Shown piece after piece: positions 1 to 8,142 of a DNA stretch of 49,365 nt. The position numbers were made by a program, and so were the translations under genes. The notes beneath the pieces are model-generated. The model was not told the origin of the DNA and did not search any database. It saw nothing but the letters and a program-made list of their open reading frames with translations. Each line of letters opens with the position of its first letter. Position 1 is the first letter of the stretch. The stretch is from UBA6522 sp036231525 (lineage in GTDB: Bacteria > Pseudomonadota > Gammaproteobacteria > Steroidobacterales > Rariloculaceae): positions 1-49,365 of the forward strand of contig JAZAGZ010000038.1 of NCBI GenBank assembly GCA_036231525.1, given 5' to 3'.

Positions 1-31
1 TTGGTCTCCAACCGCGGGAGTTCTAAGATAT

Positions 32-523
32 ATGGCAGAAAAAGCTCCGACAAATGGCTCCAACAAGCAGTTGTTGCTGCAAAAAATTTACATTAAGGAT
101 TGCTCCTTCGAGTCACCTCGTGCGCCCGAGATATTCAAAGGCAATCTCACACCTCAAACTCAACTGAATATTAAGTCCAGTGCTAAAGAGGTGGATACCG
201 ATACACAGGAGGTCACTCTTACGTTGACCGTGGAAGCCAAAGATCAAGAAAAGACTCTCTTTCTAGTAGAGCTTGAGCAAGCCGGGGTGTTTCTTATGCA
301 AGGTTATACTGAGGAAGAACGGCAAATGCTCATTGGAAGTTACTGCCCAGGCGCTCTTTATCCCTTCGCAAGAGAGGCTATATCCGATATGGTCACACGC
401 GGCGGGTTCCCACAATTGCTGCTCCAACCAATAAATTTTGATGCTCTATACGCTCAAGCGGTGCAGGAACGTCTTAAGGGTAACGGTGAAAAGGGAACGG
501 AAGCCCCCAAAGGCGCACACTAG
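32..523 (+). CDS. secB: SecB, protein-export chaperone
   Basis: 163-residue SecB, the cytosolic tetrameric chaperone that keeps preproteins unfolded and passes them to SecA. The N-terminal strand IYIKDCSFESPRAPEIF, the middle EVTLTLTVEA and the motif CPGALYPFAREAISDMVTRG are family hallmarks, and the length is normal. The ATG has a GGGAG ribosome site at 16-20. The gene sits just ahead of gpsA and trmL, the usual gammaproteobacterial order. The C-terminal tail is polar and charged, as in the family. Seen: motifs and synteny. Known: family role. Identification is secure. Confidence 0.97.
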   Translation: MAEKAPTNGSNKQLLLQKIYIKDCSFESPRAPEIFKGNLTPQTQLNIKSSAKEVDTDTQEVTLTLTVEAKDQEKTLFLVELEQAGVFLMQGYTEEERQMLIGSYCPGALYPFAREAISDMVTRGGFPQLLLQPINFDALYAQAVQERLKGNGEKGTEAPKGAH

Positions 524-546
524 CCGCCACACAGCAGGTAGATTCA

Positions 547-1548
547 ATTAACACAGTTAGCCACATTGCAGTCTTAGGGTCGGGCTCGTGGGGCACCGCG
601 CTTGCTATTCAATTCGCTCGCACAGGGCGCCCTACAATGATGTGGGGCATCGAGCAACCTGAGATCAGGGCTATGGCGCGGGCACGGCGCAACACAGCTT
701 ATCTACCAGAAGCCAGTTTTCCCGATGCATTACAGGTCACCACAAATTTGGATGAAGCGCTAGCGAACGCCGAAGATGTTCTGATTGTTGTTCCCAGTCA
801 TGCGTTTCGAGAGACCCTTCAGCGCCTAAAATCCTCATCGCTCCCCCTAAAACACCTGGCGTGGGCCACGAAAGGCTTTGAAACCGAAACGGGGAAATTG
901 CCACATCAAATTGCTGCGGAAGTACTCGGTCCGAATCTGCAAACTGCTGTAATCTCTGGCCCTACTTTTGCGGCGGAGGTGGCTGCCGGACTGCCAAGTG
1001 CCGTTTCGATAGCCTCTGCGGACAAAGAAAACGCGCAGCGGCTTGCAGAAGCCATTAGTACTGATACGTTCCGCGCTTATATTGCCGAAGACATCATTGG
1101 AGTAGAAGTCGGCGGTGCGACCAAAAACGTTCTCGCAATCGGTGCAGGAATATCTGATGGCCTAGGTTTCGGCGCTAACACGCGCAGCTTCCTAGTGACG
1201 CGCGGGCTCATGGAAATGACTAGGCTTGGCCTTGCGTTGGGAGCACGGAAAGACACTTTCATGGGTCTTTCCGGAATGGGTGACCTCGTATTGACCTGCA
1301 CTGACGACCAATCGCGAAACCGCCGCTTCGGCCTAGGGCTCGCAAAAGGAGCTGCAGCGGATGAAGTGCGTAAAGCAATTGGACAGGTCGTGGAAGGTTT
1401 CTATGCTGCGAGGGCAGTATTCAGTGTCGCCCAACGCCTTGGAGTCGAAATGCCAATCGTGGAGCAAATCTACAAGGTCATCTACGAGGGAGTGTCACCA
1501 CGCGAAGCCGTCACTGCCTTGATGCGACGACCATTGACGCCTGAATAG
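547..1548 (+). CDS. gpsA: Glycerol-3-phosphate dehydrogenase [NAD(P)+], apparent ATT start
   Basis: GpsA reduces dihydroxyacetone phosphate to sn-glycerol-3-phosphate, the backbone precursor of phospholipids. The Rossmann motif GSGSWGTALA is encoded at 577-606, and SGPTFAAEVA, GGATKNVLAIGAGISDG and GLSGMGDLVLTCT follow in family order. The reading frame has no ATG, GTG or TTG upstream of this motif; the first ATG (637) would delete the nucleotide-binding glycines. I place the start at ATT 547, because AGG lies 8 nt upstream and the product would be 333 residues, the family's normal size. The start is inferred; the gene is secure. It lies 23 nt behind secB and is probably co-transcribed with it. 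An assembly or sequencing error at the start codon is an alternative. Confidence 0.9.
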   Translation: MNTVSHIAVLGSGSWGTALAIQFARTGRPTMMWGIEQPEIRAMARARRNTAYLPEASFPDALQVTTNLDEALANAEDVLIVVPSHAFRETLQRLKSSSLPLKHLAWATKGFETETGKLPHQIAAEVLGPNLQTAVISGPTFAAEVAAGLPSAVSIASADKENAQRLAEAISTDTFRAYIAEDIIGVEVGGATKNVLAIGAGISDGLGFGANTRSFLVTRGLMEMTRLGLALGARKDTFMGLSGMGDLVLTCTDDQSRNRRFGLGLAKGAAADEVRKAIGQVVEGFYAARAVFSVAQRLGVEMPIVEQIYKVIYEGVSPREAVTALMRRPLTPE

Positions 1549-1658
1549 GGTCAATGCCCATCTCTATAGCGAGCATAGATAGCTCACAATATAATCCTAT
1601 GTTATTTCATAACTATCCGTACAAATGATCTTAGGCGAAGCATGATTTTGTTTTCGCG

Positions 1659-2132
1659 CTACGCGTTTTTAACAGAGCTCTGAAACCCAGTTTGTCGCCA
1701 CGCTTCATAGAGCACCACAGCTGCCGCATTGGACAGATTCAAACTGCGATTCCCCTCACGTAATGGAATCCGGAGAGTCCTCTGCATAGGCAGCGCCGCA
1801 AGTACGCCGGGCGGCAACCCGCGTGTTTCCGGCCCTAACAGAAATGCGTCGCCTGCAAGGAAAGCCTCACTAAAAAATGACCGTTCCGCTTTAGTGCTTA
1901 AAGCAAACAAGCGTCTTGGCTGAAGCGTCTCCAAGCAAGCCTCTAGCGAAACGTGCTCTGATACATGCGCAAGCTCGCGGTAGTCGAGCCCTGCTCTTCG
2001 CAACCTGCGCTCCTCCATTTCAAAGCCCAGTGGGTGTACGAGATGCAGATCAGCACCAACATTCGCACAAAGACGGATAATATTGCCTGTATTTGGAGGG
2101 ATTTCTGGCTGGTACAAAATTAAGTGGAACAC
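1659..2132 (-). CDS. trmL: tRNA (cytidine/uridine-34-2'-O)-methyltransferase TrmL
   Basis: 157-residue SPOUT-class methyltransferase that 2'-O-methylates the wobble nucleotide of tRNA-Leu isoacceptors. The N-terminus LYQPEIPPNTGNIIRLC, the middle LGPETRGLP and the C-terminal knot IPLREGNRSLNLSNAAAVV match TrmL (YibK) over the whole length. It converges with gpsA, and its last codons overlap a short CGCG-CTA-CGCG-TTTTT hairpin that could end gpsA transcription (weak, 4-bp stem). The secB-gpsA-trmL neighbourhood is normal for gammaproteobacteria. Confidence 0.95.
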   Translation of the reverse strand: MFHLILYQPEIPPNTGNIIRLCANVGADLHLVHPLGFEMEERRLRRAGLDYRELAHVSEHVSLEACLETLQPRRLFALSTKAERSFFSEAFLAGDAFLLGPETRGLPPGVLAALPMQRTLRIPLREGNRSLNLSNAAAVVLYEAWRQTGFQSSVKNA

Positions 2133-2205
2133 TGTAATGTTCTATGGTCTTAATGGTCGCGCTCCGACATAATGACACGATCACGATGCCAACGCTCCTA
2201 GTAAG

Positions 2206-3162
2206 ATGAGTTCCCTTCTCACCCTGAAATTCTGCGACCTCCAGTTATCTTCACCTATTGTGCTGTTGTCGGGTTGCGTTGGGTTTGGGGAGGAATACAC
2301 CCGAGTAGAAGGCTTCTCGAACCAAGACGTTGGAGCCATAGCCCTGAAAGGAACTACCTTGCAACCGCGTTTGGGAAACCCGCCCCACAGACTTTGGGAA
2401 ACCCCGTCGGGCATGCTAAACGCAATCGGGTTGCAGAATCCCGGAGTTGATAAAGTTGTTACAGAAATTCTGCCATCACTGAATTTCTCTGAAACCCGTT
2501 TTATCGCGAACGTCTGTGGATCAACGATTGATGAGTACGCCGAAGTCACACGACGATTTGATGATTCTTCAATCGATGCAATGGAAATAAACATTTCCTG
2601 TCCAAATGTTAAAGAAGGTGGTGTCGCTTTTGGCAACTATCCGGATATGTCAGCACGCGTCGTCGAAGCCTGCCGAAATGTCACAGACAAGCCCCTAATT
2701 ACGAAATTGTCCCCCAACCAAACAGATATCGCCGCGAACGCTAGGGCGTGCATTGAGGCTGGCTCAGATGCCCTGGCGGTCATCAACACCCTTATGGGCA
2801 TGGCCATCGATGTCGAGACCCAACGGCCAATAATCGGGAACGTACAAGGTGGTCTTTCAGGCCCCGCAATTCGCCCTATTGCTCTGCTCAAAGTTCATCA
2901 GGTCTACGAAGTAGCGGGGCCGAAAGGCATTCCCATTCTAGGACAAGGCGGTATCGAGACAGCAGCCGATGCTATCGAGTTTCTATTGGCCGGAGCTACG
3001 ACCATAGGACTAGGTACGGCACTTTTCTATGACCCTCTGGCTGCGAAAAAGATTAACTCCGGCATAGAAGACTACCTAGGACGTCACGGTTTCAGTTCCG
3101 TCGCAGACCTCACCGGCCAGCTTAATTTAAGTGATATGCAGAACACCCCAGCAAGCAGCTGA
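2206..3162 (+). CDS. pyrD: Dihydroorotate dehydrogenase, class 1B catalytic subunit type
   Basis: 318-residue FMN TIM-barrel enzyme oxidising dihydroorotate to orotate in pyrimidine synthesis. Class 1B signatures are NISCPNVKEGG with the catalytic-base Cys at residue 132, TKLSPNQTDI, INTLMG, GGLSGPAIRP and the phosphate-binding GQGGIETAADA. There is no N-terminal membrane extension as in class 2 PyrD, the usual gammaproteobacterial form. Class 1B enzymes normally pair with the Fe-S/FAD subunit PyrK, which is not in this window. It stands alone, divergent from trmL, with a weak ribosome site. A related dihydropyrimidine dehydrogenase-like function cannot be fully excluded. Confidence 0.87.
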   Translation: MSSLLTLKFCDLQLSSPIVLLSGCVGFGEEYTRVEGFSNQDVGAIALKGTTLQPRLGNPPHRLWETPSGMLNAIGLQNPGVDKVVTEILPSLNFSETRFIANVCGSTIDEYAEVTRRFDDSSIDAMEINISCPNVKEGGVAFGNYPDMSARVVEACRNVTDKPLITKLSPNQTDIAANARACIEAGSDALAVINTLMGMAIDVETQRPIIGNVQGGLSGPAIRPIALLKVHQVYEVAGPKGIPILGQGGIETAADAIEFLLAGATTIGLGTALFYDPLAAKKINSGIEDYLGRHGFSSVADLTGQLNLSDMQNTPASS

Positions 3163-3168
3163 AACAAA

Positions 3169-4194
3169 TTAACGCATGTGGAGTTCCACTACATCTGCGT
3201 CCGACAGTAGGTGCTCAGGCCCAACTTGCTGCCCGTCGAAAACATCGGAGCCCCAAGCGCGAGCGTATTTCAATCCTCCGGCAATGTCTTTGTGCACAAG
3301 CCGCGCGACATCAAAGACAGTCGCGCCTTGACGAACAGTGAATGGACGATCCATTTCTGGTGGCTTTCCAGGCGTTTTAGTGTAAACACGCACAATTTGA
3401 AGGCCGTGAAACAATAGCGGTCCGATGTGACTGAGGCCCTCTTCAGTCACCGTGGATGTTGTTAGCGTGGGAAACCGTACACCGAGGAGTTCGTTCAAGA
3501 CTTTAACCTCCTCTGGATCAGGATCTGCGTCGGCCTTATTAGCGACGAGCAGCGTTGGAAGATAGACCCGAAATGGGTCAAGCTCATCTTCCATAGTCCA
3601 GCCTATCTCCGCATCAAGCCCCGGCCATCGTTCGACCAAAGTAATGCGCTTTTCTTCCAACAGTGTGATCACCGCCTCAACATGATCTGTACATTCGGGG
3701 TCGGAAATGTCGAGAACCAGTAACGCCGCATCTGCCGGCTGCAGCGCATTCGCAAACCAACTTTCCATATAGTCGGTTGAGACAGGCGGCAAATCGACAA
3801 GCTGAAAACTTACGTCCTCAAATATCAGCATTCCTGGCATGGGTTCATGGGTTGTGTGCGGGTAGGGCCCAATGCTCGCTCTGGATCCGGTCAGCTTAGC
3901 GTGCAAACTGGACTTACCAGAATTTGGGGGGCCAAGCAGTGCGATCTGGGCAGCGCCCTCCTGACGCACGCTGTGGACAGGGCCTGACCGTCTAGCGCCC
4001 TTCTTGGGCCCTGATAACTCGTCGGAAAGTTGCTTGATTCGGCTCTTTATGTCGGCCTGCAAGTGTTCGGTGCCTTTGTGCTTTGGAATGGTTCTCAGCA
4101 TTTCTTTCAAGCACGCTAGCCGTTCCTGTTCATCTCGGGCGCTCCGAAATGCTTGCTCGGCTTTCTTGTAGTCTGGACTCAGATTTGCGGGCAT
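3169..4194 (-). CDS. OBG/DRG-like GTPase with C-terminal TGS domain
   Basis: 341-residue predicted GTPase. After a charged, probably helical N-terminal region (residues 1-75) comes a G domain: G1 GPPNSGKSS at residues 88-96, a G3-like DLPP, and G4 NKAD. The C-terminal ~70 residues (from about 270) form a TGS-like domain ending LLSDADVVELHMR. This layout resembles the DRG/OBG family of translation-associated GTPases, common in archaea and eukaryotes and patchy in bacteria. G3 has Pro where DxxG has Gly, so hydrolysis may differ. It is not Obg, YchF, Der or Era by architecture. It stands alone, convergent with pyrD and divergent from the next gene. The specific function is unknown. Confidence 0.75.
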   Translation of the reverse strand: MPANLSPDYKKAEQAFRSARDEQERLACLKEMLRTIPKHKGTEHLQADIKSRIKQLSDELSGPKKGARRSGPVHSVRQEGAAQIALLGPPNSGKSSLHAKLTGSRASIGPYPHTTHEPMPGMLIFEDVSFQLVDLPPVSTDYMESWFANALQPADAALLVLDISDPECTDHVEAVITLLEEKRITLVERWPGLDAEIGWTMEDELDPFRVYLPTLLVANKADADPDPEEVKVLNELLGVRFPTLTTSTVTEEGLSHIGPLLFHGLQIVRVYTKTPGKPPEMDRPFTVRQGATVFDVARLVHKDIAGGLKYARAWGSDVFDGQQVGPEHLLSDADVVELHMR

Positions 4195-4239
4195 AACATC
4201 CTCTTGTCATTAATTATGCATCAGTCGGTCACTATCTAC

Positions 4240-4268
4240 TTGCCGAGCGCAGCGGTCTGGTGTATCAG
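4240..4268 (+). promoter_or_regulatory. Candidate sigma70 promoter for the oxidoreductase pair
   Basis: TTGCCG and TATCAG are separated by 17 bp, each matching the consensus at four of six positions. They lie in the divergent gap between the TGS GTPase and the LpxA-like fragment, directed at the latter. A weak, inferred call. Confidence 0.25.
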
Positions 4269-4297
4269 AGCCAGAACAATGCTATCCGAGTTCCTTT

Positions 4298-4528
4298 TTG
4301 AACGTTTATCCGACCACCATCGTGTCAGAACATGCTTCAATCTCACCGGAGACCGAGATTGGTCCGTATACGGCAGTCGAATTTCACGTGCGGATCGATG
4401 GTGAATACAACGATGTGGTCATAGACTCTAACAACTACACTCAGTGCGGGACCACACTGGATTGTGCGCCCCAGAACTACAACTATAAAACCGGGCATAC
4501 GAAACTTATCGCCGGAGATTACAAATGA
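4298..4528 (+). pseudogene. LpxA-like N-terminal fragment
   Basis: 76-codon open frame from a TTG. Its start (TTIVSEHASISPETEIGPY) reads like the first left-handed beta-helix coils of LpxA-type acyltransferases, and its end (CAPQNYNYKTGHTKLIAGD) matches the LpxA segment normally written APQDLKYKGEPTRLxIGD. It stops exactly there, about a quarter of the way into a normal ~260-residue LpxA, losing the catalytic and C-terminal coils. The stop overlaps the next ATG (ATGA), so the two frames may be coupled. I read it as a decayed remnant of an lpxA-like gene that preceded the oxidoreductase. A real small protein is possible. Confidence 0.5.
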
Positions 4529-5466
4529 ACGCAGTTCGAACAGCCGTGGTTGGGACAGGACATCTAGGCAAGCTTCATGCGAAAAAATACACACTCATCG
4601 AGAATGTTGACCTGATTGCAGTTTGTGATCTGAATCGTAAAACCGGTACGGCCGTTGCGCGCGCTTGCGACACAGCCTTCCTCAAAGATCATTGTGAATT
4701 AATTGGCAAAATTGATGCGGTGACTATTGCTACTGATACCTCCACACACTTCAAGCTAGCACGCTTTTTCCTAGAAAATGGCGTTCACGTACTGGTAGAG
4801 AAACCGATGACTACGACAAGTGCGGAGGGCCGTGTTCTGACCGCACTTGCGGAAAAAAATGATCTCCGATTGCAGGTAGGACACATAGAGCGTTTTAACC
4901 CGGCTCTTATCTCGGCGCGGGAAAAGCTGGGGACTGTTCAGTTCATAGAATGCCACCGTCTAGCGCCGTTCAAAAAACGCGGTGCGGACGTGGATGTGGT
5001 CTTAGATCTCATGATTCATGACCTGGATGTGATCCTCTCCCTGATCCTTGGTAAGCCCTGTAATATCTCGGCAGTGGGAATTTCTGTAATCACAGAAACT
5101 GCTGATATAGCGAACGCTAGAATAGAGTTTGACACAGGCGCAATCGCCAATGTAACGGCATCACGAGTATCCACCGGGACACAACGTAAATTTCGCATTT
5201 TTCACGAAGGACAGTATTTGTCTATCGACTTCGGCGAAGGAGAGGTTCAATTGGTGTCCCAGAGCGATACAACAGACGAAGATCGGCAGGCGCTGAAGGA
5301 ACAGAGGTGGAGCTTAGAAAAGGGAGACGCGTTACTAGCGGAAACCAAGGCTTTCATCAAAGCTATTCGGACGCATTCGCCCTGTCAGGTCAGCGGATAC
5401 GACGGCGTTGTCGCATTAGAGCTTGCTGAGAACATCATCACGGATATGAAGAAACGAGTCTTCTGA
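4525..5466 (+). CDS. Gfo/Idh/MocA-family NAD(P) oxidoreductase, GnnA-like
   Basis: 313-residue sugar or nucleotide-sugar dehydrogenase. The Rossmann motif VVGTGHLGKLHAKKY (residues 8-22) and the EKP motif with Lys94 are clear, followed by LMIHDLDVILSL carrying the conserved His. The family includes GnnA, which oxidises UDP-GlcNAc at C3 and is often encoded beside lpxA; the LpxA-like remnant directly upstream supports a link to lipid A or nucleotide-sugar metabolism. GGAG at 4514-4517 precedes the ATG, which overlaps the upstream stop. No GnnB-type aminotransferase is visible, so the GnnA role is inference only. Confidence 0.8.
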   Translation: MNAVRTAVVGTGHLGKLHAKKYTLIENVDLIAVCDLNRKTGTAVARACDTAFLKDHCELIGKIDAVTIATDTSTHFKLARFFLENGVHVLVEKPMTTTSAEGRVLTALAEKNDLRLQVGHIERFNPALISAREKLGTVQFIECHRLAPFKKRGADVDVVLDLMIHDLDVILSLILGKPCNISAVGISVITETADIANARIEFDTGAIANVTASRVSTGTQRKFRIFHEGQYLSIDFGEGEVQLVSQSDTTDEDRQALKEQRWSLEKGDALLAETKAFIKAIRTHSPCQVSGYDGVVALELAENIITDMKKRVF

Positions 5467-5507
5467 ACTCAAGCCATAATTAATCGACGTGAGTTTTACT
5501 CTCGTTT

Positions 5508-6905
5508 TTAGCGAGAATCCAAGCCCAACTCTTTTATTTTGCGAGTCAACGTATTGCGACCCCATCCGAGCAGCTTGGCGGCTTCGAGGCGTTTTCCATG
5601 GGCGCGACGTAACGCTGTTTTGATAAGGGTACGCTCAAACGCGGGGAGAGCCTCTGCAAGCAACGGGCTCTGGGGCTCAGATGAGAGTTGTCCCTCAGCC
5701 CACTCCGCAAGCACTGACGTCCATTCCGTGTCTGCATACATCGCAGCGCCGCCCATTCCCTCAGGAAAATCTATCGCGGTAATTTCAGACCCCGCCGCCG
5801 CGACCGTTAAGCGCCTGCACATGTTTACCAACTCACGCACGTTGCCCGGCCACCCATAATCCAACATGAGTGCTACCGCGTCACTACTCAGGGTTTTGGG
5901 AGGAACATCTAATTCCCTAGCTGCTTGTTCAAGATAAACACTCGCAAGAGCCTTAATATCTTCTCTGCGGGCACGCAACGGTGGAACGTCTATCCGCATC
6001 ACATTAAGGCGGTGAAACAAGTCTTCTCGAAAGATTCCCGCAGTAACTGCCGCCCCCAAGTTCTGATTAGTCGCAGCAATCACTCTCACGTCAACCCGGA
6101 CAGGTGTCTGCCCGCCTACACGAAAAAATTCCCTCTCAGCGAGAACACGCAATAAGCGAGTCTGAAGTTCAGACGGCATATCGCCGATCTCGTCCAAAAA
6201 CAAGGTGCCACTATCTGACTGTTCAAATCGCCCAATTCGGCGCTGGTTCGCACCAGTAAAAGAACCCTTCTCGTGCCCGAACAATTCTGATTCCATTAAC
6301 TCTGGAGTAATAGCGGATGTGTTCAGCGCCACGAAAGGATGTTCAGCACGCGGTGAGTTCTCGTGCAACGCACGGGCTACAAGCTCCTTCCCGGTCCCAG
6401 ATTCCCCGGTGATGAGTACCGTCATACTGGAACGTGACAGCCGCCCGATCGCACGAAAAACTTCCTGCATCGCAGGGGCCTGACCAATGATGCGCGGACT
6501 CCGCGGAGTTCTATCTGGAGCCGTCAACTCGCCTCTTTGCTGCGCAGCTCTGCAGATCAGCTCCACGGCTTTGTCAATATCGAACGGCTTCGGTAGGTAT
6601 TCAAAAGCACCGCCCTGATAGGCAGAAACCGCGCTGTCCAAATCAGAATGTGCGGTAATAACGATTACAGGTATACCACTGTTTCGCGCGGTTAACTGTT
6701 CCATAAGCTCTAGACCGGTCATATCCGGCATACGTATATCTGTGACGATTACATCAGGCCTTTCCCGGTTCAGCGCACGAAAAAAGGCCTCCCCCGACTC
6801 GAAACAACGGGGCAACATTTGTGCTTGCTTAAGCGCCTGTTCTAAAACCCAGCGCACCGATTCGTCATCGTCGACAACCCACACCGAAAGCCCTCGCATT
6901 GCCAT
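5508..6905 (-). CDS. ntrC: NtrC, nitrogen regulation response regulator
   Basis: 465-residue sigma54 activator. The receiver domain has acidic DDD at 12-14 and phosphoacceptor Asp56 (VTDIRMPD). The AAA+ domain has Walker A GESGTGKE, the sigma54 loop as GSFTGA (GAFTGA is commonest) and GTLFLDEIGD. A C-terminal Fis-type helix-turn-helix ends LLGWGRNTLTRKIKELGL. Phosphorylated NtrC activates glnA and other nitrogen genes. Its ATG shares one base with the ntrB stop (TAATG), implying translational coupling. A second ATG lies two codons downstream. ntrB-ntrC follow glnA in the usual order. Confidence 0.96.
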   Translation of the reverse strand: MAMRGLSVWVVDDDESVRWVLEQALKQAQMLPRCFESGEAFFRALNRERPDVIVTDIRMPDMTGLELMEQLTARNSGIPVIVITAHSDLDSAVSAYQGGAFEYLPKPFDIDKAVELICRAAQQRGELTAPDRTPRSPRIIGQAPAMQEVFRAIGRLSRSSMTVLITGESGTGKELVARALHENSPRAEHPFVALNTSAITPELMESELFGHEKGSFTGANQRRIGRFEQSDSGTLFLDEIGDMPSELQTRLLRVLAEREFFRVGGQTPVRVDVRVIAATNQNLGAAVTAGIFREDLFHRLNVMRIDVPPLRARREDIKALASVYLEQAARELDVPPKTLSSDAVALMLDYGWPGNVRELVNMCRRLTVAAAGSEITAIDFPEGMGGAAMYADTEWTSVLAEWAEGQLSSEPQSPLLAEALPAFERTLIKTALRRAHGKRLEAAKLLGWGRNTLTRKIKELGLDSR

Positions 6906-8029
6906 TAGAATGAGCTGCCCGAGAGGCTTGTTACGGGTAACATCACCTGAAAAACTGTCTCACCAGGACGGCTTCTGAACTCAATAAGACCGCCGTTACG
7001 ACTGACAAGATCCTGCGCGATGGTTAGACCTAGCCCAGACCCAGTCGGGCGCCCTGTGACCAAGGGATAAAAAATGGTTTCCCACAATTCCTCCGGGATA
7101 CCCGGCCCGGTGTCTTCTACTTCAGCGGACAAAACCAATCGGTGTTGCTCTCCGCCTAGAGTGTAGTTACTGAGTGCTCGCGTCCTGAAAGTAAGGGTGC
7201 CTTTCGAACCAATGGCCTGAAGACCATTCTTGGCGAGATTCAAAAACGCCTGAATTATCTGACCGCGGTCGGCCGTGGTCAGAGGTAGGCTAGGATCATA
7301 ATCCCTCTTCAACTGGACGTTTCCGGGTTTCTCTGCATCAATGAGTTGCGCAACATGTTCCGTAACCTCATGTAAATTAAAGACCTCTATCTCAGACTGG
7401 CCACCCGCCTCTAAAATGCCATCAACTAGCGATGCCAAACGATCCGCTTCCTCAATAATCACGTTCGTATAGGCTTGCATTGCAGCATCAGGCAACTGCC
7501 TAGCGAGAAGCTGAGCGGCACCGCGCAATCCGCCAAGCGGGTTTTTTACTTCATGAGCAAGCTGGCTGATAATTCGCCGGCTGACACGGCGTTGCGCGAC
7601 AAGCTCAGCCTCACGTCGAATCTGTCGGTCCCGCTCGGCATCGAACAACTCCAGCAGCAAAGCACCACTTCCCTCCAGCGGTGCCGCTCGAAAATCCAAA
7701 AGGGTTTCTCGTTCCCCAATGCGGACTGCGATCTCACGCACACCATAGGTCAACTCAGTGTTCACCGCACGCTGGCACAAAGTCACTAGTTCTTCGGAAG
7801 GTATAAAAAAATCCCGTATTGATCGGCTGACTGATTGGCGCCGGCTGACACCGAGAAGGTTTTCAGCGGCAGCATTTAAATCGACTACATTCAGCTGCAA
7901 GTCCAGGACGACAACAGCGGTCGTGAGACCTTGAAGAATCTGATCTGAACTAGGCGTCTGCCGAATGCGCGGCGATAAGCGGGCTCGTTCTAGACCACGA
8001 TCCTCAGAAAGGAAATCGGAATGAGGCAC
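6905..8029 (-). CDS. ntrB: NtrB, nitrogen regulation sensor kinase
   Basis: 374-residue soluble histidine kinase/phosphatase controlling NtrC under PII control. It has a PAS domain (about residues 25-130, TAVVVLDLQLNVVDLNAAAE), a HisKA helix SQLAHEVKNPLGGLRGAAQL with His159, and an ATPase domain with DTGPGIPEELWETIFYP and GSGLGLTIAQDL. It has no membrane segments, as expected for NtrB. The start is GTG. It lies about 110 bp downstream of glnA, past a strong hairpin, so it is probably expressed partly by readthrough from glnA. It overlaps ntrC by one base. Confidence 0.95.
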   Translation of the reverse strand: MPHSDFLSEDRGLERARLSPRIRQTPSSDQILQGLTTAVVVLDLQLNVVDLNAAAENLLGVSRRQSVSRSIRDFFIPSEELVTLCQRAVNTELTYGVREIAVRIGERETLLDFRAAPLEGSGALLLELFDAERDRQIRREAELVAQRRVSRRIISQLAHEVKNPLGGLRGAAQLLARQLPDAAMQAYTNVIIEEADRLASLVDGILEAGGQSEIEVFNLHEVTEHVAQLIDAEKPGNVQLKRDYDPSLPLTTADRGQIIQAFLNLAKNGLQAIGSKGTLTFRTRALSNYTLGGEQHRLVLSAEVEDTGPGIPEELWETIFYPLVTGRPTGSGLGLTIAQDLVSRNGGLIEFRSRPGETVFQVMLPVTSLSGSSF

Positions 8030-8077
8030 TGTTACTTCTCCAAGCTTAGCGCCGAATTTCTAGCTCTGCCAAGAAAG

Positions 8078-8111
8078 TGTGGCGGGATTTTAAAACCCCG
8101 CCACATTTTTT
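8078..8111. terminator. Strong hairpin between glnA and ntrB
   Basis: The inverted repeat TGTGGCGGG / CCCGCCACA has 9-bp arms, and its loop ATTTTAAAA is itself nearly self-complementary. On the plus strand it is followed by TTTTTT. On the minus strand, the direction of glnA transcription, the tail is only ACTTTCTT. It may therefore act as a leaky terminator that lets some transcripts run on into ntrBC. Confidence 0.65.
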
Positions 8112-8142
8112 ACTTAATAGGTCTGCCTAGCTTCCAACCCAC

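Noticed and set aside
3..26. Short in-frame tail ending in TAA that could be the C-terminus of a gene before secB (grxC in many relatives)
   Set aside because: Only seven codons are visible, with no recognisable motif.
1077..1301. Antisense ORF within gpsA
   Set aside because: Shadow of a strong coding frame with no family match or own ribosome site.
4380..4395. TTTCACGTGCGG, a possible half parS
   Set aside because: The right arm is wrong at several positions.
5467..5507. Possible terminator hairpin after ntrC (CTCG...CGAG)
   Set aside because: Stem of only 4 bp and no T-run in the ntrC direction.
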